Assembly: GCF_000620085.1 (NCBI RefSeq) | Contig: NZ_JHVJ01000022.1 | Span: forward strand, 1-64,000 | Direction: 5' to 3' | From: Marinobacterium jannaschii DSM 6295 | GTDB taxonomy: Bacteria > Pseudomonadota > Gammaproteobacteria > Pseudomonadales > Balneatricaceae | Length of the DNA stretch: 64,000 nucleotides | Part shown: positions 18,727 to 27,680 of the stretch, piece after piece | Numbering within the stretch: position 1 is the stretch's first letter | How the letters are laid out: every line of letters begins with the position of its first letter | Position numbers and translations under genes: made by a program | The notes under the pieces: generated by a model | Told to the model about the DNA's origin: nothing | The model's database searches: none | Seen by the model: only the letters and a program-made list of their open reading frames with translations

Positions 18727-20451
18727 TTAACCGGGGCGGCGTGAGCGTTTATGCATCTCAAAGTCACGGATGCGCTGGCGGTAATGCTGTTTGGTTTGCG
18801 GACGCATCACCGAACGATTCTCATCCAGCAGCTCTGCCTTCATATGCTTTGCGACAGTTTCCGCCGTTGCCAGCATGCACTCATAGGCATTCATCACATC
18901 GTCAGGCTCTTCCATCGACATAAAAAAGCTGACGGCAGGGGTCTGCAGGCTATCCAGTCGGGAAAGCTCGAAGCTGCCCGGACTGACCGCGTTTGCCATA
19001 CTGAACTGAATCGCGCCCTGACCTTTACCATCCTCAAAGCGATGATAGATATCCATATCACCGTGCTGCATACCACAGGCTTCAACCAGCTTGTGGAGCA
19101 CTGCGCCACCAATTGGACGGTCTTTACCGGCGACCACGGTGATGACCAGTACATTCTCCGGATCAGGCGTTTCGCTGAGCGCGCGGCGTTTACCGGCAGG
19201 ACTCGCCACAGAATCAGCAGATCTCTCTTCAGCCTCCGGCTCCACTGAGGTCCCGGGTATTGAAGAACCTGGGTCGGCAGAAGACGGACTCTTTTCGCTC
19301 GGAACAGAATGACGCGCGGGGCGCGCGGCTGATAGCTGGTCCCCTCCGGGCAGCTCCTCAAAAGAGTCGTCTGCGCGTTCAGGCACACCCGGTTCAGCCG
19401 GACTATCTGTGGAGACATCCTCCGTCCCGGCCAGCACGTCCGTAATCAGAGGAGGCATCTGCTCCTCCAGGGGCGGATTAGGTACGCTGGCTTCAACGTC
19501 TTCAGCCAAAAGGCTGTGTTGCTCAAAATCCTGACAGGACGTTGTGTCAGTCTCTGACGCGTCCATCAGCTGAGAGATTGGCCGGTTAAAGTCAAATTCC
19601 TCATCGGCAGTGGTCAGTGCCGGGCCGAACTCGGCAGACTTCTTGTCATCAGCGGTATCCGGTTCGCCAGCCATATCAACAATGCCAGCGGTGCCCGAAA
19701 ACTCATCATTGTTGCGATCCGTTTTATCCTCGGTGCCCGGAGTAGCTGGCTCTGGGGCCAGCTCCTGACTTTCCAGGGCAGAGGCAGTAAAGCCAGCCAT
19801 TGCGGTCGGATCAGTGTCAGATTGGTCGCTTTCAAAAGCCGGATTCAGCGAAGGTTCCGGCTGCAGAAGCGGCATTGCCCCCGGGTCAGAGAACAGCGGA
19901 TCCGAATCATCCCACTGACGAGCTGCCTCGCGGGGTTGCTCTGAGCTGAACTGTACCGAAGGTGCAGTTTCTGTCGGCGATTGACTATCTTCCGACAACA
20001 GCGAAGCATCTAAATGTTCCGGCGCCCCCCGATAGGAATCTGCTTCAGTCACTGGCTCAGCGTGATTGCTGTCAGAACCTGGATAATGCACGGAGTGATC
20101 TGCAGGAGACTGGATATCCCTCTCCGCCGATTCAGAGGTATTGTACTGACGCTCGGCGCGCGGGTAAGAAACCTCAGACTCCAGATGGATATCAGTATCG
20201 AATGTTGGCTCGATGTGATGTCGTTCATCGGCAAACTCAGGATGATCGCCGATTACCCGGGCACCACCATTTGGCAGTTCCGGGTTATAACTGTCATCCT
20301 GTTCTTCCGAATATTCCGCCACCAACTGCCGGTCGATTTTCATCCGCAACTGCGCTTTGTTGCTGCGCATGCGCCGCCAGCCATCCAACACAATCAGGGC
20401 AATAAGAATTATCCCCCCGATTACCAACCATTCTCGCAGACCGATTTCCAT
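18727..20451 (-). CDS. zipA: Cell division protein ZipA
   Basis: Tethers FtsZ to the inner membrane. The N-terminal anchor is WLVIGGIILIALIVLDGW (about residues 8-25), followed by a short basic patch. The C-terminal FtsZ-binding domain starts near residue 431 (ENVLVITVVAGKDRPIGG) and contains DIYHRFED and PAVSFFMSMEEP. Between them lies an acidic, Pro/Ser/Glu-rich linker of about 360 residues with no domain. At 574 residues it is much longer than E. coli ZipA (about 330), entirely because of the linker. The last residues are basic (MHKRSRRPG). ligA follows after 168 bases. Confidence 0.92.
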   Translation of the reverse strand: MEIGLREWLVIGGIILIALIVLDGWRRMRSNKAQLRMKIDRQLVAEYSEEQDDSYNPELPNGGARVIGDHPEFADERHHIEPTFDTDIHLESEVSYPRAERQYNTSESAERDIQSPADHSVHYPGSDSNHAEPVTEADSYRGAPEHLDASLLSEDSQSPTETAPSVQFSSEQPREAARQWDDSDPLFSDPGAMPLLQPEPSLNPAFESDQSDTDPTAMAGFTASALESQELAPEPATPGTEDKTDRNNDEFSGTAGIVDMAGEPDTADDKKSAEFGPALTTADEEFDFNRPISQLMDASETDTTSCQDFEQHSLLAEDVEASVPNPPLEEQMPPLITDVLAGTEDVSTDSPAEPGVPERADDSFEELPGGDQLSAARPARHSVPSEKSPSSADPGSSIPGTSVEPEAEERSADSVASPAGKRRALSETPDPENVLVITVVAGKDRPIGGAVLHKLVEACGMQHGDMDIYHRFEDGKGQGAIQFSMANAVSPGSFELSRLDSLQTPAVSFFMSMEEPDDVMNAYECMLATAETVAKHMKAELLDENRSVMRPQTKQHYRQRIRDFEMHKRSRRPG

Positions 20452-20514
20452 GCCCCAGCCGCAACCTCAAACAATTACCAACACAAATTGATGCCACTAT
20501 AGAACGTCTGGACG

Positions 20515-21756
20515 TTACTCTACAACCTGATCAATGACTAACGACAAAGTTTTATCATCCCCACGCACACTCACCGGAGACAATTTACCGACCAGATCCC
20601 CGGAGCTGCTCTCCGGCTGGCCGGAAACAGATACCTTGGCCGTTACTTCAACTTCATCCACGCTGGAGAGTCGCGCCTGCGGTGTCATTGCCTGGCTATC
20701 ATCCAGTGTAAGCTCCAGCGGAAGATCTGCGACGGAAATCCGCGCGGCTGCCAGAGGCATTCGCCCACCGACAGGACGAGCGAAGACAAACACAACCTGA
20801 TCTTCGCTTGCCCGGGTCTGTAGTTCTTCGCTCAGGCTTACATGCACCTTAATACGGGCTTCAGCCAGTTCCGGCATATCAGGTACGGTCTTTCCTTCTG
20901 CTTTCAGGGCAGCGACGGCGCGCTCTATCCCGGAGCGCAGAGAGCCCTCAGCAGCACCACCGGCATTCTGCAATGCCAGTCTCCAGCTTTGAATTGCAGC
21001 TTCGTAGCGGGCTTGCTCAAACGCATCGATCCCCTGTAGACCCAGTGCAGTCACTTCCATCGGCTCGAACGCCAGTGTCGCGCTGATCTGCTTACGCACC
21101 GCATCATTCATTTTGCCGCCATTGGCAAAAAACATCGCCTGGGCATACTGCCCCATCACACCGCTATACTGAGGTGAGGTTTTCGGCAGCAACTCCAGTA
21201 CTTTGGCAAATCCCTGCACACTGTCATCGTAACGTCCCATACTGAGGTAGGTGCTGGACAGCATATACCAGCCCTCGGCATTTTCAGGACGCTGCTGCAG
21301 CTCCTCTTCCAGCTTGGCGACCGCCTCTTCCAGACTTGGCGTGCGGCCGTTAAACGGATCGGCCGGCTTGTTCAGCGCCAGCTGGAGATCATCAGAGCGG
21401 CCATATTCCGCGTAGATGCCCAATGCCATTGTCGGCACCAGCATGGCAAACAGGGTCACCGTCAGCAAATTAGACCGGGTACGGGCATTAAACTGCTCTT
21501 CTTCCGGCTCATCCTCTGCATCGATCAGCAGGTTACGTTCCAGCTCCAGCTTCAGTGCTTCGAAGGCTTCGTCATCAAGTGCACCGTTATGTCTTTCCTG
21601 CTCCAGTTCTTCCTGGCGTTCGCGGAAGATGGTGATATTCTGCAGCCTACGATCCGCCTGATCCTGCTGCTTCTGTCCGGCCTTCAAGAAGGGCCAGAAT
21701 ACGATTGCTATAGCCAGCGCTGTCAGTAGCGCTATTCCTAACCAAAGAGCTGTCAT
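20515..21756 (-). CDS. ccmI: Cytochrome c maturation protein CcmI
   Basis: Membrane-anchored TPR chaperone that presents apocytochrome c to the CcmFH haem ligase. In 413 residues there are two membrane segments (about 3-23 and 95-113) joined by a charged coiled-coil loop (FRERQEELEQERHNGALDDEAFEALKLEL, split here in two helices). TPR units follow (ENAEGWYMLSSTYLSMGRYDDS and next). The C-terminal periplasmic domain begins near residue 285. Its start overlaps the ccmH stop by four bases. It closes the ccm operon, 63 bases before zipA. Confidence 0.93.
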   Translation of the reverse strand: MTALWLGIALLTALAIAIVFWPFLKAGQKQQDQADRRLQNITIFRERQEELEQERHNGALDDEAFEALKLELERNLLIDAEDEPEEEQFNARTRSNLLTVTLFAMLVPTMALGIYAEYGRSDDLQLALNKPADPFNGRTPSLEEAVAKLEEELQQRPENAEGWYMLSSTYLSMGRYDDSVQGFAKVLELLPKTSPQYSGVMGQYAQAMFFANGGKMNDAVRKQISATLAFEPMEVTALGLQGIDAFEQARYEAAIQSWRLALQNAGGAAEGSLRSGIERAVAALKAEGKTVPDMPELAEARIKVHVSLSEELQTRASEDQVVFVFARPVGGRMPLAAARISVADLPLELTLDDSQAMTPQARLSSVDEVEVTAKVSVSGQPESSSGDLVGKLSPVSVRGDDKTLSLVIDQVVE

Positions 21757-22235
21757 TTATCTGAATCCTGATCGAGAAGACGCTTGAGGCGTTGCTGTTC
21801 CGCCTCATCCAAGCCGCTTGACGACTCAGACTCAACTACCTGACCGGTGTTTTTCCGGCGTCGGCGGGTGACCAGTAGCACTACAACTACACCGATCACA
21901 ACCAGCGCGGCCGGGCCATACCAGAGCAGATAGGTTTCGCTGCTCAGGCGCGGCCGGTAGAGCACAAACTCGCCGTAACGAACGACCATAAAATCGATGA
22001 TGTCAGTATCCGACTCACCCTTTTCCAGCATCCGATAGACTTCGCCACGCAGGTCTTCAGCTATCGGGGAGTTAGAATCCGCCAGGTTCTGGTTCTGGCA
22101 TTTAGGACAGCGCAACTCGGCGGTCAGTACCAGGAACCGTTTACGGGTTTCCTCATCCCGAAACTCGTAGGTATCAATCGCCGCCTGCAGAGTCAGTGGG
22201 AATAAAAGGATCAGCAGTGTAATCAGTCTTTTCAT
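21753..22235 (-). CDS. ccmH: Cytochrome c maturation protein CcmH
   Basis: Periplasmic thiol-disulfide protein that keeps the CXXCH motif of apocytochrome c reduced for haem attachment. The 160 residues start with a signal peptide or anchor (about 1-18), then the family motif LRCPKCQNQN with Cys43 and Cys46, then a membrane helix (about 106-126) and a charged tail. The short form corresponds to the N-terminal half of E. coli CcmH; the TPR half is the separate ccmI. It overlaps both neighbours by four bases. Confidence 0.96.
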   Translation of the reverse strand: MKRLITLLILLFPLTLQAAIDTYEFRDEETRKRFLVLTAELRCPKCQNQNLADSNSPIAEDLRGEVYRMLEKGESDTDIIDFMVVRYGEFVLYRPRLSSETYLLWYGPAALVVIGVVVVLLVTRRRRKNTGQVVESESSSGLDEAEQQRLKRLLDQDSDK

Positions 22236-22783
22236 TGCGCACCCGCCTGGATATCAGTACCGGTTTCCAGTCCATCCATAATACTGCGCAGCTGCTGCCA
22301 GACCTTCTCATCCACTACACCCACGTGCTTGTAACGAATCACGCCCTGGCTATCGAGCACGTAAGTTTCCGGCGCACCATAGACGCCCAGGTCGATACCC
22401 AGGGTACCGGCCTGATCGAAGACATTCAGGCTGTAGGGATCATCGTACTTTCTCAGCCACTCTTTAGCCTTGCCACGCTCGTCCTTATAGTTGACACCAT
22501 AGACCGTATATCCGGCATCCTTAATACGATTCAGCTGGGCATGCTCCTGCTTACAGGATGGACACCAGGTCGCCCATACATTCAGCAACGCGGGCTTGCC
22601 TTTCAGGTCGACCTCACTCAGCTGACGTGACTCGTCATACAGCGAAGGCAGCTGGAACGCAGGCATCGGCCGGTCTATCAGAGCCGACGGCAGGTGGGTC
22701 GGATCCAGCTGCAGTCCGCGCCAGAGAAAGACCCCCAGCGCAAAGAAGATAACCAGCGGAATAAACAATAATACGCGACGCAT
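22232..22783 (-). CDS. ccmG: Thiol:disulfide interchange protein CcmG/DsbE
   Basis: Membrane-anchored periplasmic thioredoxin that reduces CcmH or apocytochrome c. The 183 residues start with a membrane segment (about 4-20). The thioredoxin fold has WATWCPSCKQEH with Cys74 and Cys77, an acidic GVNYKDERGKA segment, and the cis-proline loop GVYGAPETYVLD. It overlaps the ccmH start by four bases and lies twelve bases after ccmF. Confidence 0.96.
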   Translation of the reverse strand: MRRVLLFIPLVIFFALGVFLWRGLQLDPTHLPSALIDRPMPAFQLPSLYDESRQLSEVDLKGKPALLNVWATWCPSCKQEHAQLNRIKDAGYTVYGVNYKDERGKAKEWLRKYDDPYSLNVFDQAGTLGIDLGVYGAPETYVLDSQGVIRYKHVGVVDEKVWQQLRSIMDGLETGTDIQAGAQ

Positions 22784-22794
22784 GTATAAACTCC

Positions 22795-24750
22795 TCAGGC
22801 GGCAACGGCCTGACGGCGGGCTACTTTTCGATAACGAGGATCACTGGCAGCCAGCAGGCCACCGAAGGTCATCAGCAGCCCACCCAGCCATAACCAGCGC
22901 ACGAACGGCTTATGCTGGACCCGCACAGCCCAGGCACCATCCGGCAGCGCTTCACCCAGCGCCACATACAGATCTCGGCTCAGGCCCGGATCGATTGCAG
23001 CCTCGGTCATCACATTGCCACGCGCTTGATAAAAGCGTTTCTCAGGATAGAGGGTGGTCTGGAGTTCACCATCCTTATAAACCACAACCGTACCCATATC
23101 AGAGCGATAGTTAGGTCCCTGCACCTGATGCGCGCCCTGGAACACAAACTCGTACTGCTTAAATGCCACCCGATCGCCCGGCGCCATACGCAGGTCCCGT
23201 TCTTCCGTATAGATTGAGACCATACAGATTCCCACAGCGGTCACAGCCACACCGATATGTGCCAGCACCATGGCGTAATAGCTACGGGACAGGTTCCGTA
23301 ACCCTCCGATCTTATCGGCCTTATTCGCGACTTTATTGCTCAGGTCACGCAATCCCACGAAAAGAATCCAGAATGCCAGCATCATTCCCAGCGCGGTATT
23401 CAGATCGAACGCCCCGTCATAGATATAAGGGAAAGCAGCACCGGCAACAATACTGAGCACAGCCGGCAGCCAGATCTGGCGCACAATGTACTTAGGATCG
23501 GTCTTGCGCCAGCGACTCATAGCGCCGATACCCAACAGCACCACCAGTCCGGACATCAACGGAATAAACAATGCGTTGAAATACGGCGGGCCAACGGAAA
23601 TCTTACCCATACCCAGTGCATCAATCAGCAGCGGGTAGATAGTTCCCAGCAATACCGTCATCGCCACGATGACCAGCAGAATATTGTTCATTAACAGCAG
23701 GGATTCCCGCGATACCAGCTCAAAACTGGACTCACTTTTCACATGCACCGCCTTGATGGCATAGAGCAGCAACGAACCACCAATAGTGATGGCCAGCAGG
23801 GCAAGGATAAAGTAACCGCGCCCCGGATCAGCCGCAAAGGCATGAACGGAGGTCAGGACGCCGGAACGCACCAGGAAGGTCCCCAGCAGGCTCAGCGAGA
23901 ACGCAAATATCGCCAGCAGTACTGTCCAGCTCTTGAAGACTCCACGCTTTTCCGTCACGGCAAGGCTGTGCACCAGCGCAGTCCCGACCAGCCACGGCAT
24001 AAATGAGGCGTTTTCAACCGGATCCCAGAACCACCAGCCACCCCAGCCCAGTTCGTAATAAGCCCACCAGCTGCCCAGCGCAATACCCAGGGTCAGGAAG
24101 GCCCAGGCGACAGTAGTCCAGGGACGGGACCAGCGCGCCCATGCGGCATCAAGGCGGCCGCTCAGCAAGGCTGCTATCGCAAATGCAAAGGCAACGGAAA
24201 AGCCCACATAACCCATGTAGAGCATTGGAGGATGAAGGATCAGACCAATATCCTGCAGCAGCGGGTTCAGGTCACCACCTTCATTGGGGAAGTTCGGCAG
24301 GTATCGCTCAAACGGGCTGGAGGTCAGCAGCGTAAAGAGGATAAAGCCAACAGAAACCAGCCCCATCACACCCAGCACCCGGGCAACGATATCCAGCGGC
24401 AGCTCTCGGCTTTTCACTGCAACCGCGTAGGTCCAGCCGCCCAGGATTACCACCCAGAGCAACAACGAACCTTCATGGCCACCCCAGATAGCACTGATCT
24501 TGTACTGTACCGGAAGCGCAGTATTGGAGTTTGAGGCCACATATTTAACCGAGAAATCATCTGTCACGAAGGCATAGCCCAGGCAGAGGATGCTGATCAT
24601 CAGAAACAGAAACATACCCTGCGACAGCGGCCTGGCGTAGCCCATCCAGAGGCGATGACCGGTCGCAGCACCGAACAATGGCACAACCGCCAGCAGCGAG
24701 GCCATGCAGAGTGCCAGTATCAGTGAGTACTCACCTAGTTCAGGTATCAT
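22795..24750 (-). CDS. ccmF: Cytochrome c haem lyase subunit CcmF
   Basis: Polytopic membrane protein that, with CcmH and CcmI, attaches haem to apocytochrome c. At 651 residues it matches E. coli CcmF (647). Visible features are [12 protein letters not shown] (about 89-100), the tryptophan-rich WWD domain [19 protein letters not shown] (about 236-254), and conserved His173 and His261 flanking it. The long C-terminal periplasmic domain contains the [12 protein letters not shown] segment. Start overlaps the ccmE stop by four bases. Confidence 0.97.
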   Translation of the reverse strand: MIPELGEYSLILALCMASLLAVVPLFGAATGHRLWMGYARPLSQGMFLFLMISILCLGYAFVTDDFSVKYVASNSNTALPVQYKISAIWGGHEGSLLLWVVILGGWTYAVAVKSRELPLDIVARVLGVMGLVSVGFILFTLLTSSPFERYLPNFPNEGGDLNPLLQDIGLILHPPMLYMGYVGFSVAFAFAIAALLSGRLDAAWARWSRPWTTVAWAFLTLGIALGSWWAYYELGWGGWWFWDPVENASFMPWLVGTALVHSLAVTEKRGVFKSWTVLLAIFAFSLSLLGTFLVRSGVLTSVHAFAADPGRGYFILALLAITIGGSLLLYAIKAVHVKSESSFELVSRESLLLMNNILLVIVAMTVLLGTIYPLLIDALGMGKISVGPPYFNALFIPLMSGLVVLLGIGAMSRWRKTDPKYIVRQIWLPAVLSIVAGAAFPYIYDGAFDLNTALGMMLAFWILFVGLRDLSNKVANKADKIGGLRNLSRSYYAMVLAHIGVAVTAVGICMVSIYTEERDLRMAPGDRVAFKQYEFVFQGAHQVQGPNYRSDMGTVVVYKDGELQTTLYPEKRFYQARGNVMTEAAIDPGLSRDLYVALGEALPDGAWAVRVQHKPFVRWLWLGGLLMTFGGLLAASDPRYRKVARRQAVAA

Positions 24751-25208
24751 TTATTAAACTCCTCAGCGGAAGGCATTGGCATCTGGCCGGACTTCTCCAG
24801 CGCATCCGCAACTTCTGGAGGCATATAGTTCTCATCGTGCTTCGCCAGCACTTCTACCGCCTGAAATACTCCCCGGTTATCCAGCGATCCCTGAGCCACA
24901 ATCCCCTGTCCCTCACGGAACAGATCCGGCAGAATACCGGTATATTCAACATCGACCGTTTCTTGATAGTCGGTCAGCGCAAAGCTGACTCTCAGGCTTT
25001 CAGGATCCCTCTTCACACTGCCTTCAACGACCATGCCGCCGGCACGGATACGTGCCTTCTCCGGAGCCTCACCCTCAGCAATCTGGGTAGGGGAGTAAAA
25101 CAGGTTGATATTCTGACTCAGTGCATACATGGTCAGGCCGACGGCAATGCCGACTCCGAACACAATAAACAGCACAATCATCAAACGTTGTTTACGCTTA
25201 GGATTCAT
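24747..25208 (-). CDS. ccmE: Haem chaperone CcmE
   Basis: Binds haem covalently in the periplasm and passes it to CcmF. The 153 residues contain an N-terminal membrane anchor (about 8-29), the beta-barrel ([11 protein letters not shown] ... [17 protein letters not shown]) and the haem-binding motif [11 protein letters not shown] with His124. Its ATG overlaps the ccmD stop (ATGA). Confidence 0.97.
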   Translation of the reverse strand: MNPKRKQRLMIVLFIVFGVGIAVGLTMYALSQNINLFYSPTQIAEGEAPEKARIRAGGMVVEGSVKRDPESLRVSFALTDYQETVDVEYTGILPDLFREGQGIVAQGSLDNRGVFQAVEVLAKHDENYMPPEVADALEKSGQMPMPSAEEFNK

Positions 25209-25384
25209 ACGGCCTTTTTCTCCCGACGCAGGCGGCGCAGCAACTCAGCTTTGAGCTGCTTTTTACGCAGCAGAGGACTTACAAGATTAATCGTTACGAT
25301 AGTGGCAGCGATGGCATAGCTCAGCCAGACATAGAGACCATGCCCATCCATAGCCAGAAATTCTGAAAAACTGTTAAAGCTCAT
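25205..25384 (-). CDS. ccmD: Haem exporter protein CcmD
   Basis: Small 59-residue inner membrane protein that helps release holo-CcmE from the CcmABC complex. Read directly from the minus strand, it starts [20 protein letters not shown], the typical CcmD N-terminus with a Gly-His-Gly-x-Tyr-Val/Trp pattern. One membrane helix follows (about 20-39) and then a strongly basic tail ([20 protein letters not shown]). It lies six bases after ccmC and overlaps ccmE. Size, sequence and position all fit. Confidence 0.92.
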   Translation of the reverse strand: MSFNSFSEFLAMDGHGLYVWLSYAIAATIVTINLVSPLLRKKQLKAELLRRLRREKKAV

Positions 25385-25390
25385 AGCAAC

Positions 25391-26149
25391 TTACTCCCCA
25401 CCGATCATCTGACGGACCCAGCCTGCACGACGTTCACGGTGTAGGATCTCGTTACGAATTCTTAACATCAGCGACACGGCAAAGAAACAGTAGAAGCCGA
25501 TCACCATCACCAGCAGCGGTACCCACATTTCAGCCGGCATCGCTGGCCGTTCGGTCAGGGTGAACGTAGCTGGCTGATGCAGTGTGTTCCACCACTCCAC
25601 CGAGTATTTGATGATCGGGATATTCACCAGTCCCACTAAGGACAGGACAGCCGCTGACTGTGCAGCAGTCACTTCATTTTCGATGGCAGAATGCAGTGCG
25701 ATAACCCCCAGGTAGAGGAACAGCAGGATAAGCATTGATGTCAGACGCGCATCCCAGACCCACCATGAACCCCAGGTCGGCTTACCCCAGATCGCGCCGG
25801 TTGCCAGCGCCAGCAAGGCAACACTGACACCGATAGGTGCGCAGCTTTTCGCCACCATATCAGCAACTTTCATCTTCCAGATCAGACCAATGGCACCGGC
25901 TACCGCCATCATCATGTAACAGGACTGGGCCAGAATTGCGGCGGGCACGTGAATATAAATGATTCGAAAGCTGTTGCCTTGCTGATAATCAGCCGGAGCA
26001 AACAGCAGCGCCCAGACAGTCCCGACTCCCAATAGCAGAAGGGCGGCGATAACAAAACCCGGTAACAGCTTACCGGTAATGTCGTAACACCAACGCGGCG
26101 ACGCCAGTTGATAAAACCAGCGTGGCATCCATTTTTTCTGACCTGACAT
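25391..26149 (-). CDS. ccmC: Haem transporter subunit CcmC
   Basis: Six-helix membrane protein that loads haem onto CcmE. The tryptophan-rich motif KPTWGSWWVWDARLTSML and the periplasmic His segments (IYIHVPAAI near the start, NTLHQPAT later) are present. The ATG at 26149 (MSGQKKWMPRWFYQL) gives 252 residues. The frame also extends to a GTG at 26167, inside ccmB, which would add six residues. Neither start has a strong ribosome site at good spacing, so the start is uncertain. Confidence 0.95.
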   Translation of the reverse strand: MSGQKKWMPRWFYQLASPRWCYDITGKLLPGFVIAALLLLGVGTVWALLFAPADYQQGNSFRIIYIHVPAAILAQSCYMMMAVAGAIGLIWKMKVADMVAKSCAPIGVSVALLALATGAIWGKPTWGSWWVWDARLTSMLILLFLYLGVIALHSAIENEVTAAQSAAVLSLVGLVNIPIIKYSVEWWNTLHQPATFTLTERPAMPAEMWVPLLVMVIGFYCFFAVSLMLRIRNEILHRERRAGWVRQMIGGE

Positions 26150-26159
26150 AGCTCTTTGC

Positions 26160-26879
26160 TCACCCACTCACAGAAATTCTTAATGCAGCCCCGATCGCCA
26201 GCGGAGCCATCACCACACCCAGTGCCAGCATCGCGCCCAGTAACGCGAGATGACCACTCACCGGCAAGCCATTAATCGCAGCCTGTACCGCACTGGAGCC
26301 AAAAATAAGCACCGGGACATAAAGCGGTAAAACCAGTAACGACAATAGTACACCGCCTTTACGTAACCCGACCGTTAATGCCGCCCCAATCGCACCGATC
26401 AGGCTCAGTGTTGGCGTGCCCAACAGTAAAGTCAGCACCAGCCCGGCCATCCCGTCTGCCGGCAAAAACAGCATCACGGCAATCAGCGGTGCCAGCAGCG
26501 TCAAAGGCAGGCCGGTCATTATCCAGTGGGCCGACACCTTGGCCAGTCCGACCACAAACATCGGTTGCGGGCTGAGCAAGGTCTGCTCCAATGTGCCGTC
26601 GTCAAAATCCGACCGGAAAAGCCCATCCATCGACAACAGCGTCGAAAGTAAAGCCGCGACCCAGACCACACCCGGCGCTACCTGGGCAAGGAAAGTCGGG
26701 TCCGGACTGACTCCCAGGGGAAACAAAGATGCGACCAGCAGAAAAAACACCAGAGGATTGAGCAGATCACTGCGACGGCGAAAAAACAGTAACAACTCTC
26801 GACGCAATACCGCCCAATACAAGCTTCCTACAGACCTTCCGGCACTATAATCCGGCTCTTTAGTCAGGGTATCAGCCAT
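26160..26879 (-). CDS. ccmB: Haem exporter membrane subunit CcmB
   Basis: Membrane partner of the CcmA ATPase in releasing haem-loaded CcmE. The 239 residues have about six hydrophobic segments; RRELLLFFRRRSDLLNPLVFF and FRSDFDDGTLEQTLLSP are characteristic. It is slightly longer than E. coli CcmB (220) because of about 18 polar residues at the N-terminus. Its ATG overlaps the ccmA stop as TAATG. Confidence 0.95.
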   Translation of the reverse strand: MADTLTKEPDYSAGRSVGSLYWAVLRRELLLFFRRRSDLLNPLVFFLLVASLFPLGVSPDPTFLAQVAPGVVWVAALLSTLLSMDGLFRSDFDDGTLEQTLLSPQPMFVVGLAKVSAHWIMTGLPLTLLAPLIAVMLFLPADGMAGLVLTLLLGTPTLSLIGAIGAALTVGLRKGGVLLSLLVLPLYVPVLIFGSSAVQAAINGLPVSGHLALLGAMLALGVVMAPLAIGAALRISVSG

Positions 26880-27520
26880 TAAGTTCCCGCCAATTGATCA
26901 AGGTTAATTCGACGCATATGGCTGCCGAGGTGGAGTTCATGATGGGTTGTCAGGATAACGCTTCCGCCCAACTCTGCATGTCGCTGGATCAGCATCTCCT
27001 GCTTGGCAACGCCGGCCTTATCAATGGCGGTAAAGGGTTCATCGAGAATCCACAGAGGGGCTGCAGTCATATACAGCCGTGCCAGACTAACCCGGCGATG
27101 CTGGCCCGCTGACAGGGAGTGGCAAGGCACATCCTCATAACCGTTCAAGCCAACTGCATCCAGCGCGGTCGCCATCCGATCCAGATCGATAGCCGGGTGC
27201 ATTGCCGCGTACCACCGCAGATTCTCTTCCGGGGAAAGCATGGCCTTCACACCCGGCTGATGTCCGAAATACAGCATATCGCGGCGAAAGTCGTCCTGAA
27301 CATCCATAAGAGGCAGGCCACGCCAGTAGATATCACCTTCAAAATGACTGGAGAGGCCGGCCAGAATTCGCAGTAGCGTGGTTTTTCCGCTGCCATTCTG
27401 CCCTTCGATCTGTAACACCTCACCCTTCATCAGTGAGAAACCTAAATCCTCGAACAGAACCCGGTCATCGCGCTCGCAATACAGGTTTTCAACGATCATT
27501 AACGGGTCAGACAAAACCAC
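26879..27520 (-). CDS. ccmA: Cytochrome c biogenesis ATP-binding protein CcmA
   Basis: ABC ATPase of the CcmABCD complex. In 213 residues, Walker A is GQNGSGKTT (about 40-48), the signature is LSAGQHRRVSLARL and Walker B LWILDEPFTAID. The GTG at 27520 is chosen because AAGGTG lies just upstream; the ATG at 27499 (MIVENLYCERDD) would give a protein aligned exactly with the E. coli N-terminus, so either is possible. It is the first of nine ccm genes with overlaps or gaps under 15 bases, so ccmA-I is one operon. It is divergent from the FliK-like gene. Confidence 0.95.
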   Translation of the reverse strand: MVLSDPLMIVENLYCERDDRVLFEDLGFSLMKGEVLQIEGQNGSGKTTLLRILAGLSSHFEGDIYWRGLPLMDVQDDFRRDMLYFGHQPGVKAMLSPEENLRWYAAMHPAIDLDRMATALDAVGLNGYEDVPCHSLSAGQHRRVSLARLYMTAAPLWILDEPFTAIDKAGVAKQEMLIQRHAELGGSVILTTHHELHLGSHMRRINLDQLAGT

Positions 27521-27591
27521 TTCACCTTATACCAGTCAGCGCTGGTGATATGTAACAGACGGCTACCGGAGCGACTTCAGTCGGGTCGCGG

Positions 27592-27618
27592 TATACTTTT
27601 CCTATCTGCCGCCGATAA
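27592..27618 (+). promoter_or_regulatory. Sigma-28 (FliA) promoter of the FliK-like/FlhB-like pair
   Basis: TATACTTT (27592-27599) matches six of eight bases of the -35 consensus TAAAGTTT. After exactly 11 bases it is followed by GCCGATAA (27611-27618), a perfect match to the FliA -10 consensus. Predicted start is near 27625, 55 bases before the ATG at 27681. FliA itself is encoded at 39255-39968. Confidence 0.8.
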
Positions 27619-27629
27619 ATAAGCGGTAG

Positions 27630-27659
27630 ATTATATACAACTCGGTTCATAAACGTCAG
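27630..27659 (-). promoter_or_regulatory. Putative sigma-70 promoter of the ccm operon
   Basis: On the minus strand CTGACG (27659-27654; four of six) is followed after 18 bases by a perfect TATAAT (27635-27630). Transcription would start near 27623, giving a leader of about 100 bases before ccmA. The start falls almost on top of the predicted FliA start on the other strand, so the two polymerases could hinder each other. Confidence 0.45.
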
Positions 27660-27680
27660 CCAAACTAACGGGGCTATATC

